A DNA stretch of 20,381 nucleotides, from the NCBI GenBank assembly GCA_963926475.1, contig CAWUXE010000018.1, positions 1-20,381 on the forward strand, in the 5' to 3' direction. Positions 1 to 6,610 of the stretch are shown here, piece by piece. The DNA comes from UBA2040 sp002384725. GTDB taxonomy: Bacteria; Bacteroidota; Bacteroidia; Flavobacteriales_D; Crocinitomicaceae. Below the pieces are notes generated by a model. That model saw only the letters and a program-made list of their open reading frames with translations, did no database searches and was not told where the DNA came from. A program made the position numbers and the translations under genes. The first letter of the stretch is position 1. The number at the start of each line of letters is the position of its first letter.

Positions 1-70
1 GATAATCTATATCAACGATGACATTGCCTAAATCAAAAATCAAAAAGTCTGCATCCGGTGCATTTTTCAT
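1..70 (-). CDS. HAD-family hydrolase, YihX-like (5' end only)
   Basis: Only the first 23 codons are in the window; the gene runs off the left edge. Reading leftwards from the ATG at 68-70 gives an N-terminus with the segment IFDLGNVIVDIDY at residues 11-23. This is the motif I region of haloacid dehalogenase phosphatases, with the nucleophilic Asp at residue 13, and it is almost identical to the start of E. coli YihX, a sugar-phosphate (alpha-D-glucose-1-phosphate) phosphatase. The substrate cannot be inferred from this fragment. It points away from the tRNA at 174, and no clear TAnnTTTG promoter box was found upstream. The family call is fairly safe because of the motif; subfamily is tentative. 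Confidence 0.75.
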   Translation of the reverse strand, partial: MKNAPDADFLIFDLGNVIVDIDY

Positions 71-173
71 TCTAAATATGGGTTGTGTATTTGCATTCAA
101 ATATGTAACATTGCACTCCCAAAACCAAGGTTTATAGCGAATACGAGCTAAAACTGGAAGTTTTAAGAGTAAC

Positions 174-247
174 GGGCCTATAGCTCATTCGGTTAGAGCA
201 ACTGACTCATAATCAGTAGGTGCTTGGTTCGATTCCAAGTGGGCCCA
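174..247 (+). tRNA. tRNA with CAT anticodon (elongator Met or Ile2)
   Basis: The 74-nt cloverleaf folds fully. The acceptor stem GGGCCTA pairs with TGGGCCC, the anticodon stem ACTGA/TCAGT closes the loop CTCATAA, the T stem is CTTGG/CCAAG, and the discriminator base is A. The CCA end is not encoded (CACA follows), so it must be added. The anticodon is CAT. It is not an initiator, because the anticodon stem lacks the three G-C pairs and 1-72 is a normal pair. It could be elongator tRNA-Met or tRNA-Ile2, whose C34 becomes lysidine by TilS. The C4-G69 and C5-G68 pairs match E. coli tRNA-Ile2 rather than tRNA-Met, but that does not settle it. I found no recognisable promoter close upstream. A terminator follows at 257. 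Confidence 0.93.
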
Positions 248-256
248 CAAAGAATC

Positions 257-292
257 AGGCACTTACGAGTTTTTAACTCGGTGTGCCTTTTT
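257..292 (+). terminator. Rho-independent terminator of the plus-strand tRNA
   Basis: AGGCAC (257-262) pairs with GTGCCT (283-288), and inside it CGAGTT pairs with AACTCG around a TTT loop, with a small internal bulge (TTA against GT). A run of five T follows the stem. It starts 10 nt after the tRNA 3' end, so it probably ends that transcript. Confidence 0.8.
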
Positions 293-371
293 CATTTGCC
301 CATCAGTTTCACAAAATTGGAGAAAGGCTAGTAAGCCAAATCCAAAATTGAAAATTGGCTCAACTTTTTAA

Positions 372-408
372 TTTTTTATTAAAAAAAAAGACCTCCAATT
401 GGAGGTCT
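372..408 (-). terminator. Rho-independent terminator of the minus-strand tRNA
   Basis: AGACCTCC (389-396) and GGAGGTCT (401-408) form a perfect 8-bp stem around AATT. On the minus strand the stem is followed by a run of nine T (plus-strand A run 381-389) and more AT-rich sequence. It lies 6 nt beyond the 3' end of the minus-strand tRNA, which is transcribed leftwards. Together with the terminator at 257-292 it isolates the two converging tRNA genes from each other. Confidence 0.85.
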
Positions 409-414
409 AAAATG

Positions 415-488
415 TGGTCCCACTTGGAATCGAACCAAGCACCTACTGATTATGAGTCAGTTGCTCTAACCGAATGAGCTATAGGACC
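415..488 (-). tRNA. tRNA with CAT anticodon, second copy, inverted
   Basis: This is the same 74-nt tRNA as at 174-247 apart from two positions. Its acceptor stem is GGTCCTA/TGGGACC, so the pair 3-70 is U-A here and G-C in the other copy. The two changes compensate each other, which argues that both genes make folded tRNA. Anticodon CAT, discriminator A, no encoded CCA. It has its own promoter (499-530) and terminator (372-408). As for the other copy, elongator Met and Ile2 cannot be separated with certainty. Confidence 0.93.
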
Positions 489-498
489 AATAAGGATG

Positions 499-530
499 CA
501 AATATACTATACCGATTTCGAATTCCACAA
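499..530 (-). promoter_or_regulatory. Bacteroidota-type promoter of the minus-strand tRNA
   Basis: On the minus strand, TTG (plus 528-530) is followed after 21 nt by TATATTTG (plus 499-506), a perfect TAnnTTTG -7 box. Ten nucleotides separate the box from the tRNA 5' end, which fits a start site just upstream of the mature tRNA. Confidence 0.7.
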
Positions 531-544
531 TTTTTTCGAGTGGT

Positions 545-1564
545 TTAAGCGATTCGGGTCGATTTTTTACTGCGCAACCAACTCATCCACAAAATTCCGA
601 GAATGATCGTCGCGAAAAAGAGATGTGCTACTTGCGCCCAACCTGGCAAATCAAAATAGGCCAGGAGGACACCTGAAATCAACTCTATAGCGAGGACGAT
701 AAACGCCCAACGGAACAGGCCTTCCTTTTTCGCTTTTTCATTTCGGTAGGCGAGAAAGACCAAAAGACCTAATACGAGCCATGAAAAACTACGGTGAATA
801 AAAAAGATGGCGCCCAGTTTTTCGCTCCACGATTCACGACCAAATCCTTGGCGGGTCAGGTCATCGATGTATTCGCGGACTTGGGTTCCCAAAAACATTT
901 GGCCAACGGTGATCAGTAAACAGACCAAAACGAGATTTTTCATTCCCTTTGAGATGGAAATATTTCGTTGTTGACTGGGCGCAATTTTTCGCAACAAATA
1001 AATTTGAATACCCAGAATGACAACTGCCACAAGCATGTGCACGGTAATCGTCCACGGCACCAAATTGGAGACCACCACGATAGATCCAAACCAACCTTGA
1101 AAACCCATTAAAATGACATTGACAAAGGAAAGCCGCAGGATAGTTTTGTGTTTTCGGTATTTCAAAAGGATCCAAAGAAAAAGGGCGAGTACCACATTTC
1201 CGGCCAAAAACCCACACAAGCGATTGATGTATTCGGTCCACGTTCGTCGGGCATTGAAAGGGTCTTCTTGGTATAAGTACGGGTCATTTGTCAATTTTTC
1301 GGCTGTTTCTTTCAGTCCAAGAAAGTTCAATAATTTGACAAATCGCTCCGCCTTTTTTATTCTTTTTTCCAGTAAGGGATTGCGGTAATTATCCGGCAAT
1401 TGCGCTTCACTGGTCGGCGGCACCCACTGCCCAAAACACTTCGGCCAATCCGGACAACCCATGCCCGAACCAGAAGTTCGCACCACACTTCCCGCTACAA
1501 AAACCAGCAAGATTAGCACCAAGCTAATCCAATGCAATTTCACAAAAACCCGATTGAAAATCAT
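545..1564 (-). CDS. ctaA: Heme A synthase (COX15/CtaA family)
   Basis: Converts heme O to heme A for aa3-type cytochrome oxidase, in the inner membrane. The 339-residue protein has about eight hydrophobic segments and an internal two-fold arrangement typical of CtaA/COX15. Visible signatures are the loop GSGMGCPDWPKCFG (32-45), with a cysteine pair at 37 and 43, EYINRL (111-116), TVH (H176), FFIHRSFSW (H257) and VAHLFF (H314). These histidines are the expected heme-ligand positions of the helices. The first expected histidine, in the ExxHR motif, is Asn114 here. The ATG is preceded by a perfect TAAATTTG -7 box. The gene stands alone; no cytochrome oxidase or heme O synthase gene is beside it in this window. 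Confidence 0.92.
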   Translation of the reverse strand: MIFNRVFVKLHWISLVLILLVFVAGSVVRTSGSGMGCPDWPKCFGQWVPPTSEAQLPDNYRNPLLEKRIKKAERFVKLLNFLGLKETAEKLTNDPYLYQEDPFNARRTWTEYINRLCGFLAGNVVLALFLWILLKYRKHKTILRLSFVNVILMGFQGWFGSIVVVSNLVPWTITVHMLVAVVILGIQIYLLRKIAPSQQRNISISKGMKNLVLVCLLITVGQMFLGTQVREYIDDLTRQGFGRESWSEKLGAIFFIHRSFSWLVLGLLVFLAYRNEKAKKEGLFRWAFIVLAIELISGVLLAYFDLPGWAQVAHLFFATIILGILWMSWLRSKKSTRIA

Positions 1565-1577
1565 AGGGTAAAATTAC

Positions 1578-1585
1578 CAAATTTA
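1578..1585 (-). promoter_or_regulatory. -7 promoter box of ctaA
   Basis: The minus strand reads TAAATTTG, a perfect match to the Bacteroidota TAnnTTTG box, 13 nt upstream of the ctaA ATG. No convincing TTG -33 element is found 19-21 nt further upstream; the sequence there is GTTAAA. The implied leader is very short. Confidence 0.5.
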
Positions 1586-1619
1586 TCTAAGATAGGCCAT
1601 TAGGTTTAACACGCGATTT

Positions 1620-1681
1620 CGGACTTCGATAGGTTCAGCCCTCGGGTGCTAGTTAAGGAGGGCTGAGCCTGTCGAAGTCCG
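1620..1681. repeat. Long imperfect hairpin, REP-like element
   Basis: Two 24-bp arms (1620-1643 and 1658-1681) are inverted copies around a 14-nt loop. They differ at only two positions, both of which would form G-U pairs in RNA. The pairing extends outwards by a few more bases. The arm carries a core like CTTCGACAGGCTCAG, a motif I recall from REP-type palindromes scattered between genes in many bacterial genomes, including Bacteroidota. It sits between two divergent genes, so it is not a shared terminator, and no T run follows on either strand. Confidence 0.75.
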
Positions 1682-1699
1682 AATTCCGCATCTAATCCT

Positions 1700-1707
1700 T
1701 ATATTCG
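1700..1707 (+). promoter_or_regulatory. Possible -7 box directly before the SDR-like gene
   Basis: TATATTCG matches the TAnnTTTG box at seven of eight positions and ends 5 nt before the ATG at 1713. If used, transcription would begin at about the start codon and give a leaderless or nearly leaderless mRNA. No TTG element is seen at the right distance upstream, where the REP-like hairpin lies. The same arrangement occurs before recJ. Confidence 0.35.
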
Positions 1708-1712
1708 TATAA

Positions 1713-2504
1713 ATGAATACGCATACAAACATCGGAATCATCGGTCTGGGTTGGTTGGGTGAATCTTTGGCAGATTTCCTGAAATCAAACCAAAATCAAG
1801 TTTGGGGTACGGTTACCTCAATTGAAAAAGCTGCGCGTATATCTCAAAAAGGAATTTCTACTTTGCTTTGGAATAGCGAAGACAGTTTCTCCGAGGAACT
1901 AAAAAAAGCTTTATCACAAACCGACATCTTGATTCTGAATCTTCCACCGAGTGTTTTTAAAACCATGACCTATGCAGAAGGCGTAAGTTCATTCATTCCC
2001 TACCTGAACAAAAAAGCAAAGGTGATTTTCACGAGTTCGACGGGTGTGTACCCCGATCATCTTGAAAATGCAAGGGAAGATTACGTTTTTCAAGCGGAAG
2101 ATTCTAATAAATTGATAGAAGCAGAGGGAACCTTGCAACAACAATTAGGCGACCGATTGAGCATCTTACGATTAGCTGGATTGATCGGTGAAGAAAGAAA
2201 TCCGGTTCATTATTTGGCGAAAAAAGAGGTGAATGATCACCCCAACAAAAAAGTAAATCTCATTCATCGTAAGGACATTTTTAGGGTTGTAGATTTACTT
2301 ATTTCGAGGGATATTTTCGGAGAAATTTTCAATGTTTGTCATCCGAGTCACCCGACGAGAGAAGCATATTATACTCAGAAAGCGTTGGATTACAATCTAG
2401 GTAAAATTAAGTTCGGACCACCAACTAAAAATCAGCCAAATAAAGTCGTAAATTGCGGTAAATTGCAAAAAGAACTGAACTACAAACAGTTCGAATTGTT
2501 GTAA
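1713..2504 (+). CDS. NAD(P)-binding SDR-like protein (YeeZ-type)
   Basis: A 263-residue cytoplasmic protein with an N-terminal Rossmann motif GLGWLG (11-16), then DILILNLPPS (71-80), SSTGVY (108-113), where the Tyr is at the usual SDR position, LRLAGLIGEERNP (152-164) and NLIHRKDI (182-189). This order is that of atypical short-chain dehydrogenase/epimerase proteins related to YeeZ. Such proteins bind NAD(P), but the substrate is generally unknown. The start is set by the Rossmann strand, which begins only six residues in. The gene is transcribed away from ctaA and is followed by the PKD protein after 65 nt. I would not assign a specific sugar or redox reaction. Confidence 0.75.
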   Translation: MNTHTNIGIIGLGWLGESLADFLKSNQNQVWGTVTSIEKAARISQKGISTLLWNSEDSFSEELKKALSQTDILILNLPPSVFKTMTYAEGVSSFIPYLNKKAKVIFTSSTGVYPDHLENAREDYVFQAEDSNKLIEAEGTLQQQLGDRLSILRLAGLIGEERNPVHYLAKKEVNDHPNKKVNLIHRKDIFRVVDLLISRDIFGEIFNVCHPSHPTREAYYTQKALDYNLGKIKFGPPTKNQPNKVVNCGKLQKELNYKQFELL

Positions 2505-2569
2505 AAAAAAGGAAGGTAGAATTTTTAGGCATCTTTTTTGCTTAGTTAGCGTCTACAATAGTATGTAGT

Positions 2570-5287
2570 ATGGGATTCAAGACAAAACATATTTGGTTTT
2601 CTCTGTGGCTTATTTTTTTCAGCCATTTCTCATCGCATGCGGCTCATATTGTAGGTGGCGACATGTGGTACGATTATGTGGGTGGCAACAATTACAAATT
2701 TTACATTGCTCTTTACCGTGATTGTAATACGGTGACAGGTGCAGCCTATGACAGCCCCCTTCCTCTTGGTGTTTTTAATTCTGCCAATCAGCGCATAATG
2801 GATGTCAATGTACCTTTTCCAGGGTCGGTCACTTTGCCCATTATTTTCAACAATCCTTGTGTACAGGCGCCAACTGGCATTTGCACAGAAAGAGCGATTT
2901 ATACCGTAACCTTGAATCTACCGCCGATTGTGGGCGGATACAAAGTGGCCTATCAAAGATGTTGTCGACAACCTTCCATTATTAATTTATCGAATGCCCC
3001 AGGAGAAGGATTGACTTTGGTGGCACAAATACCTGGTTCAGAAACAGGTGCTACGGTAAATTCATCTCCCAGATTTACTAACTATCCGCCCTTGGCGATT
3101 TGCAACAACGATGAATTAAATTTTAATCATTCGGCGGCTGATCCAGACGGAGATCAATTGGTTTACTCATTAATTACGCCTTTTGGAGGTGCCTCTTCTG
3201 CCAATCCAGCTCCGAATCCGATACCGAATCCGCCTTACAATTTAGTGGGATGGGAAGTTGGATTTAATGCTGCCGCACCTTTGGGCCCCGGATCTTCCAT
3301 TTCCATAAATCCAACAACGGGTCAATTGTTGGCCAGTCCAAATTTATTGGGCTTGTACGTCGTAGGAATTCGCGTAGATGAATACCGAAATGGAATTTTT
3401 ATCGGAGGAAATACCCGAGATTTTTTATTCACTGTCATTAATTGTGTCATATCCCTACAAGCTATTTTGCCCGATCAACAAGACTTGGCTACTTTTCAAG
3501 GGTATTGCAATGGCTTAACGGTCGATTTTGAAAACAACAGTTACGGAGCGACCAATTATTCTTGGGATTTTGGCGTGTCTGGCATCACAACCGATGTGAG
3601 CACGCAGGTTGAGCCTTCCTACACATATCCAGCGTCTGGAACCTATTACGCAACATTGGTTGCAAATCCAGGTTGGCCCTGCACAGATACGGCCATAATG
3701 GAGGTGGTCATTGACAATACGTTCATCGTAAGTTTTACGGCGACAGATTCCGTTTGTTTTGACGGACATAGCATTGATTTTGTGGGAACGGCATCCCCTT
3801 CTATCGTTCCAGGGCAAGTTTCGACTTACGCATGGGATTTTAGCACTAACGCCACGCCTCAGAGTTCAACTAATTTGACCGTTAACGGAGTCGTCTATTC
3901 TCAGCCGGGAATTTATCCAGTTACACTTTCTGGAGTTCGGGGAGAATGTATCGCCGATACCACCTTAAATGTGACAATTTATGAGCCTCCTGTGGCCAAT
4001 TTTTCATTACCATCGGATTACGAATGTGAAGGGCAAACGATAAACTGTACGAGCACCTCAACAGCCAGTGTTAATTTCATTTGGGATTTTGGTGACCCGA
4101 CTACAACTGCCGATGTCAGCACCTTGTCCAATCCTTCGTACACCTATGCCGGTCCGGGAACGTATACGATTCAATTGATTGCTGGGTCCACTGGATCCTG
4201 CTACGATACCGTTTCTTTTACGTATCAAATTTATCAAGATTTGCTCATGTCAATGACGCATCCAGATTCGCTGTGTATCACCAACAATAGTTTCGACTTT
4301 GTGGGTACAGTTAGTGGTCCAGCTGGAATTACCTCGTATGCATGGGACTTGGGCGCAAATGCAACACCCCAATTTGTTGCTGGAACGGACGCTTTGGGCA
4401 TCAACTTTTCTACCCCAGGAAATCACACGGTACAGCTGACAGGAAGCTACTTGAATTGCTCGAAATCGATTACAGGAAACATCTTTATTTACAAAGAACC
4501 GACGATAGATTTTACGCTTGCTCCGGGGAACCAATGCGCTCCTTTTACGGCTCAATTTATCGACTTAAGCACATCTGATACGCCCATCCAATATGCATGG
4601 GATTTTGGTGATGGAGCCACAAGTACGGGTCAAAACCCGAGTCATATTTACACCATCCCAGGGGTTTATCCTATTACCTTGGGGACCAGCACGAACAAGG
4701 GTTGCATCGCCAATTTATCTTTGACCCAAAGCGATTTAGTGGATGTAAAACCCAGACCCGTTTCTGTTTTCACGACTTCTACAGAGCAAACAGATATTTG
4801 TCATCCAGAAGTGATATTTATTGATCAATCGACAGGCGCTAGCATCATTTCGTACATCCCTGATGATAACGAAGCCTTTGCTAATAATGTGCCGCCCATT
4901 TTTGCGTATCAATATCAATCATCGGGGTACAAAGACGTCATCCAAATCGTTCAAAACGAATACGGCTGCAAGGACAGAAGTTCGAATAGATTGTACATCG
5001 AACCCTTCACCGTTTATATTCCAAATGCGTTCACACCCGATGGCGACCAATACAACAACAATTGGAGTCCAGTTGTCGCCTTAAATTCTCAAGAATGGCA
5101 CTTGATTATTTACGACCGTTGGGGTGAAATGTTATGGGAATCATTCGACCAAAATGCGGGTTGGGACGGTTTTTACAAGGGACGGAAAATGCAACAAGGC
5201 GTGTATGGCTATGCGCTTCGTTACGTAAGTTGTGGTTTGGAAGACAAGTACAATACTTTGACGGGGCATTTTTCTTTGCTGAAATAA
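2570..5287 (+). CDS. T9SS-secreted PKD-repeat protein, type B sorting domain
   Basis: A 905-residue exported protein, probably surface-attached or released. Residues 1-24 form a signal peptide ending before AHIVGGDMWY. Residues 25-290 form a large N-terminal region, often seen in such Bacteroidota proteins, with YRDCN (49-53), paired cysteines (131-132) and a cadherin-like DPDGDQLVYSL segment (191-201). Five PKD-type beta-sandwich repeats follow, marked by WDF or WDL at about 332, 422, 505, 592 and 677, and a degenerate sixth lies at about 745-800. The C-terminus (811-905) carries FTVYIPNAFTPDGD, then YDRWGE, GWDG and GVYGYAL, the gliding motility-associated type B domain recognised by the type IX secretion system. 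The role is likely adhesion or surface binding; there is no enzymatic motif. The second and fourth repeats are close copies, as are the first and third. Confidence 0.9.
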   Translation: MGFKTKHIWFSLWLIFFSHFSSHAAHIVGGDMWYDYVGGNNYKFYIALYRDCNTVTGAAYDSPLPLGVFNSANQRIMDVNVPFPGSVTLPIIFNNPCVQAPTGICTERAIYTVTLNLPPIVGGYKVAYQRCCRQPSIINLSNAPGEGLTLVAQIPGSETGATVNSSPRFTNYPPLAICNNDELNFNHSAADPDGDQLVYSLITPFGGASSANPAPNPIPNPPYNLVGWEVGFNAAAPLGPGSSISINPTTGQLLASPNLLGLYVVGIRVDEYRNGIFIGGNTRDFLFTVINCVISLQAILPDQQDLATFQGYCNGLTVDFENNSYGATNYSWDFGVSGITTDVSTQVEPSYTYPASGTYYATLVANPGWPCTDTAIMEVVIDNTFIVSFTATDSVCFDGHSIDFVGTASPSIVPGQVSTYAWDFSTNATPQSSTNLTVNGVVYSQPGIYPVTLSGVRGECIADTTLNVTIYEPPVANFSLPSDYECEGQTINCTSTSTASVNFIWDFGDPTTTADVSTLSNPSYTYAGPGTYTIQLIAGSTGSCYDTVSFTYQIYQDLLMSMTHPDSLCITNNSFDFVGTVSGPAGITSYAWDLGANATPQFVAGTDALGINFSTPGNHTVQLTGSYLNCSKSITGNIFIYKEPTIDFTLAPGNQCAPFTAQFIDLSTSDTPIQYAWDFGDGATSTGQNPSHIYTIPGVYPITLGTSTNKGCIANLSLTQSDLVDVKPRPVSVFTTSTEQTDICHPEVIFIDQSTGASIISYIPDDNEAFANNVPPIFAYQYQSSGYKDVIQIVQNEYGCKDRSSNRLYIEPFTVYIPNAFTPDGDQYNNNWSPVVALNSQEWHLIIYDRWGEMLWESFDQNAGWDGFYKGRKMQQGVYGYALRYVSCGLEDKYNTLTGHFSLLK

Positions 5288-5314
5288 TTCTCAACTTCCG
5301 TTTGCTTTTCATTC

Positions 5315-5794
5315 ATGTCCAAACGACAAGATTCTTTCCGTTTACTTAAACATTTCTCCTTTTCAAGAGTTTGGAATTTAGCGTACTTGGGCACTTCTTT
5401 TTAGCTTCAGAAACTAACCTAAAACGGACAAGAAAAAGCACTTCCTTTTTCACTTTCCATCGAATCAGCGACAGCATGTAATTTAGGCTGTCCCGAATGC
5501 CCGAGTGGTTTGAAACAATTCACGCGGCCAAAGGCAAAATCCCGCTTAAAAAACAAGTTAAAAAACGAATGCTGGCGCATGTGGTCGGGCTCAGTCATTA
5601 CCTGGGATGGAAAGGCGGTTCCTTGTTGTTTTGACAAAGACGCCGTGCATCAATTGGGTGATATGACGAATGCTACTTTCAAGTCCATTTGGCAATTGGA
5701 GCAATATGTTTCGTTCCGAAAATCGGGTTTCACGAATAGACAGGAGATAGATATTTGCAAGAATTGTACGGAGGGGGCAAAGGTGTATTCTTAG
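5315..5794 (+). pseudogene. Decayed radical SAM/SPASM protein gene
   Basis: One reading frame from the ATG at 5315 encodes recognisable parts of a radical SAM/SPASM protein but is interrupted. Residues 1-29 (start MSKRQDSFRLLKHF) are followed by TAG at 5402-5404 and TAA at 5420-5422, both in frame. The frame then gives ALPFSLSIESATACNLGCPEC, with the CxxxCxxC iron-sulfur motif encoded at about 5477-5500, and CPSGLKQFTRP. It jumps straight to KNKLKNECWRMW, VITWDGKAVPCCFDKD and ICKNCTEG, the C-terminal SPASM domain with its cysteines. Intact relatives I recall have about 340 residues, so roughly 180-200 residues of the barrel are missing. A gene caller would probably report only a 94-residue SPASM protein starting at the TTG at 5510. 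It lies just upstream of the polysaccharide operon, where such enzymes often occur. Confidence 0.8.
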
Positions 5795-5827
5795 CCTAGT
5801 AACATCTAATCAAATTAATTTTATGAC

Positions 5828-5835
5828 TATCTTTG
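5828..5835 (+). promoter_or_regulatory. -7 promoter box of the polysaccharide operon
   Basis: TATCTTTG is a perfect TAnnTTTG box, 17 nt before the first possible start codon (TTG 5853) of the FkbM gene. A TTG -33 element is not evident 19-21 nt upstream. Its place after the dead radical SAM gene means the four following genes need not depend on transcription from upstream. Confidence 0.5.
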
Positions 5836-5852
5836 TTGTCTTATTTCAGTGA

Positions 5853-6581
5853 TTGGTGAAAAGCAAAATCAAATATTTCTTGCAACGAATTTTAGGCTTC
5901 CAAAGATATTTGACATGGTTCTCCTTGTTCAAAATTGCTACACTTCGAAGCGATAAAAAAGAGGGGGATTTCTTTCATTTTATGTCCCTACTAAAGGACG
6001 AAGGTGATATTCTGGACATTGGAGCCAACATTGGAATTATGACCGCCCATCTTGGAAAAACCTTTCCCCAGCACACGATTCATTCTATCGAACCCATGCC
6101 AGAAAACTTGAAGGTTCTCAAAGAAATCGTGAAACGAAAACGTCTGGCAAATGTGGAGATAATTCCGTTTGCCGTTGGTTCTGAATCTGGAAAGTTAAAA
6201 ATGATCATGCCAACTGATGGGAAGGTAAAATTACAAGGATTGAGTCACGTAAAAACTCCCGAAATTACGGAGTGGAACGAAGGTGAAGAATTTGAAGTGG
6301 AAGTGAAAACGGTGGATGAATTTTTTGCCAATACCGATATCCAAGGAATTAAAATGGATGTAGAGAATTTTGAATTTCACGCCTTGAAAGGGGCGGAACA
6401 ACTTTTAAATCGTTGTCGACCAATTGTGTACACCGAATTATGGGACAATGAAAATCGCCAAAACTGTTTCGATTTTATGCAGAAATTGAATTATAGAATT
6501 GAAGTTCTAAAGAACAATAAACTGGTTTCTTTCGACAAGAACATTCATACCCATCAAAATTTCTTCTTTCTCCCCAATTAA
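5853..6581 (+). CDS. FkbM family SAM-dependent methyltransferase
   Basis: A 242-residue class I methyltransferase. Motif I is LDIGANIGIMTAHLG (54-68) and binds S-adenosylmethionine; SIEPMPENLKVL (78-89) carries the acidic residue after strand 2; KMDVENFEFHALKGAE (167-182) is the FkbM-specific block, usually written KIDVEGxE, here with Asn in place of the usual Gly. FkbM proteins O-methylate sugars or polyketides. Beside a flippase and an O-antigen ligase, methylation of a surface polysaccharide is the likely role. The start is uncertain: TTG at 5853 or GTG at 5856, since no ATG fits and the N-terminus is not conserved. wzx follows after 29 nt. Confidence 0.85.
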   Translation: MVKSKIKYFLQRILGFQRYLTWFSLFKIATLRSDKKEGDFFHFMSLLKDEGDILDIGANIGIMTAHLGKTFPQHTIHSIEPMPENLKVLKEIVKRKRLANVEIIPFAVGSESGKLKMIMPTDGKVKLQGLSHVKTPEITEWNEGEEFEVEVKTVDEFFANTDIQGIKMDVENFEFHALKGAEQLLNRCRPIVYTELWDNENRQNCFDFMQKLNYRIEVLKNNKLVSFDKNIHTHQNFFFLPN

Positions 6582-6585
6582 AATC

Positions 6586-6593
6586 TAAATTCG
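6586..6593 (+). promoter_or_regulatory. Possible secondary -7 box before the flippase gene
   Basis: TAAATTCG, a one-mismatch match to TAnnTTTG, lies 17 nt before the ATG at 6611. No TTG element is visible at the usual distance. It could add transcription inside the operon, but it may be chance in AT-rich sequence. Confidence 0.25.
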
Positions 6594-6610
6594 ACGTTTA
6601 TTCTAATAGG

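Noticed and set aside
174..247. Initiator tRNA-fMet
   Set aside because: The anticodon stem (ACTGA/TCAGT) lacks the three G-C pairs of initiators, and the 1-72 pair is a normal G-C.
174..488. Attachment site or integrated element at the tRNA pair
   Set aside because: There is no integrase and no partial tRNA duplicate; both copies are complete and have their own terminators. The similarity does not extend past the tRNA ends.
3515..3817. Antisense reading frames inside the PKD gene and similar overlapping frames elsewhere
   Set aside because: They lie wholly inside well-supported genes, have unusual composition and no recognisable motifs, so they are shadows.
5402..5422. Recoding of the in-frame TAG (for example as pyrrolysine) to give a full radical SAM protein
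   Set aside because: A TAA follows five codons later and most of the barrel is deleted, so reading through the TAG would not rescue the enzyme.
5510..5794. A stand-alone 94-residue SPASM protein starting at TTG 5510
   Set aside because: The same frame carries the CxxxCxxC motif and N-terminal family sequence further upstream, interrupted by two stops, so the short frame is the tail of a broken gene.
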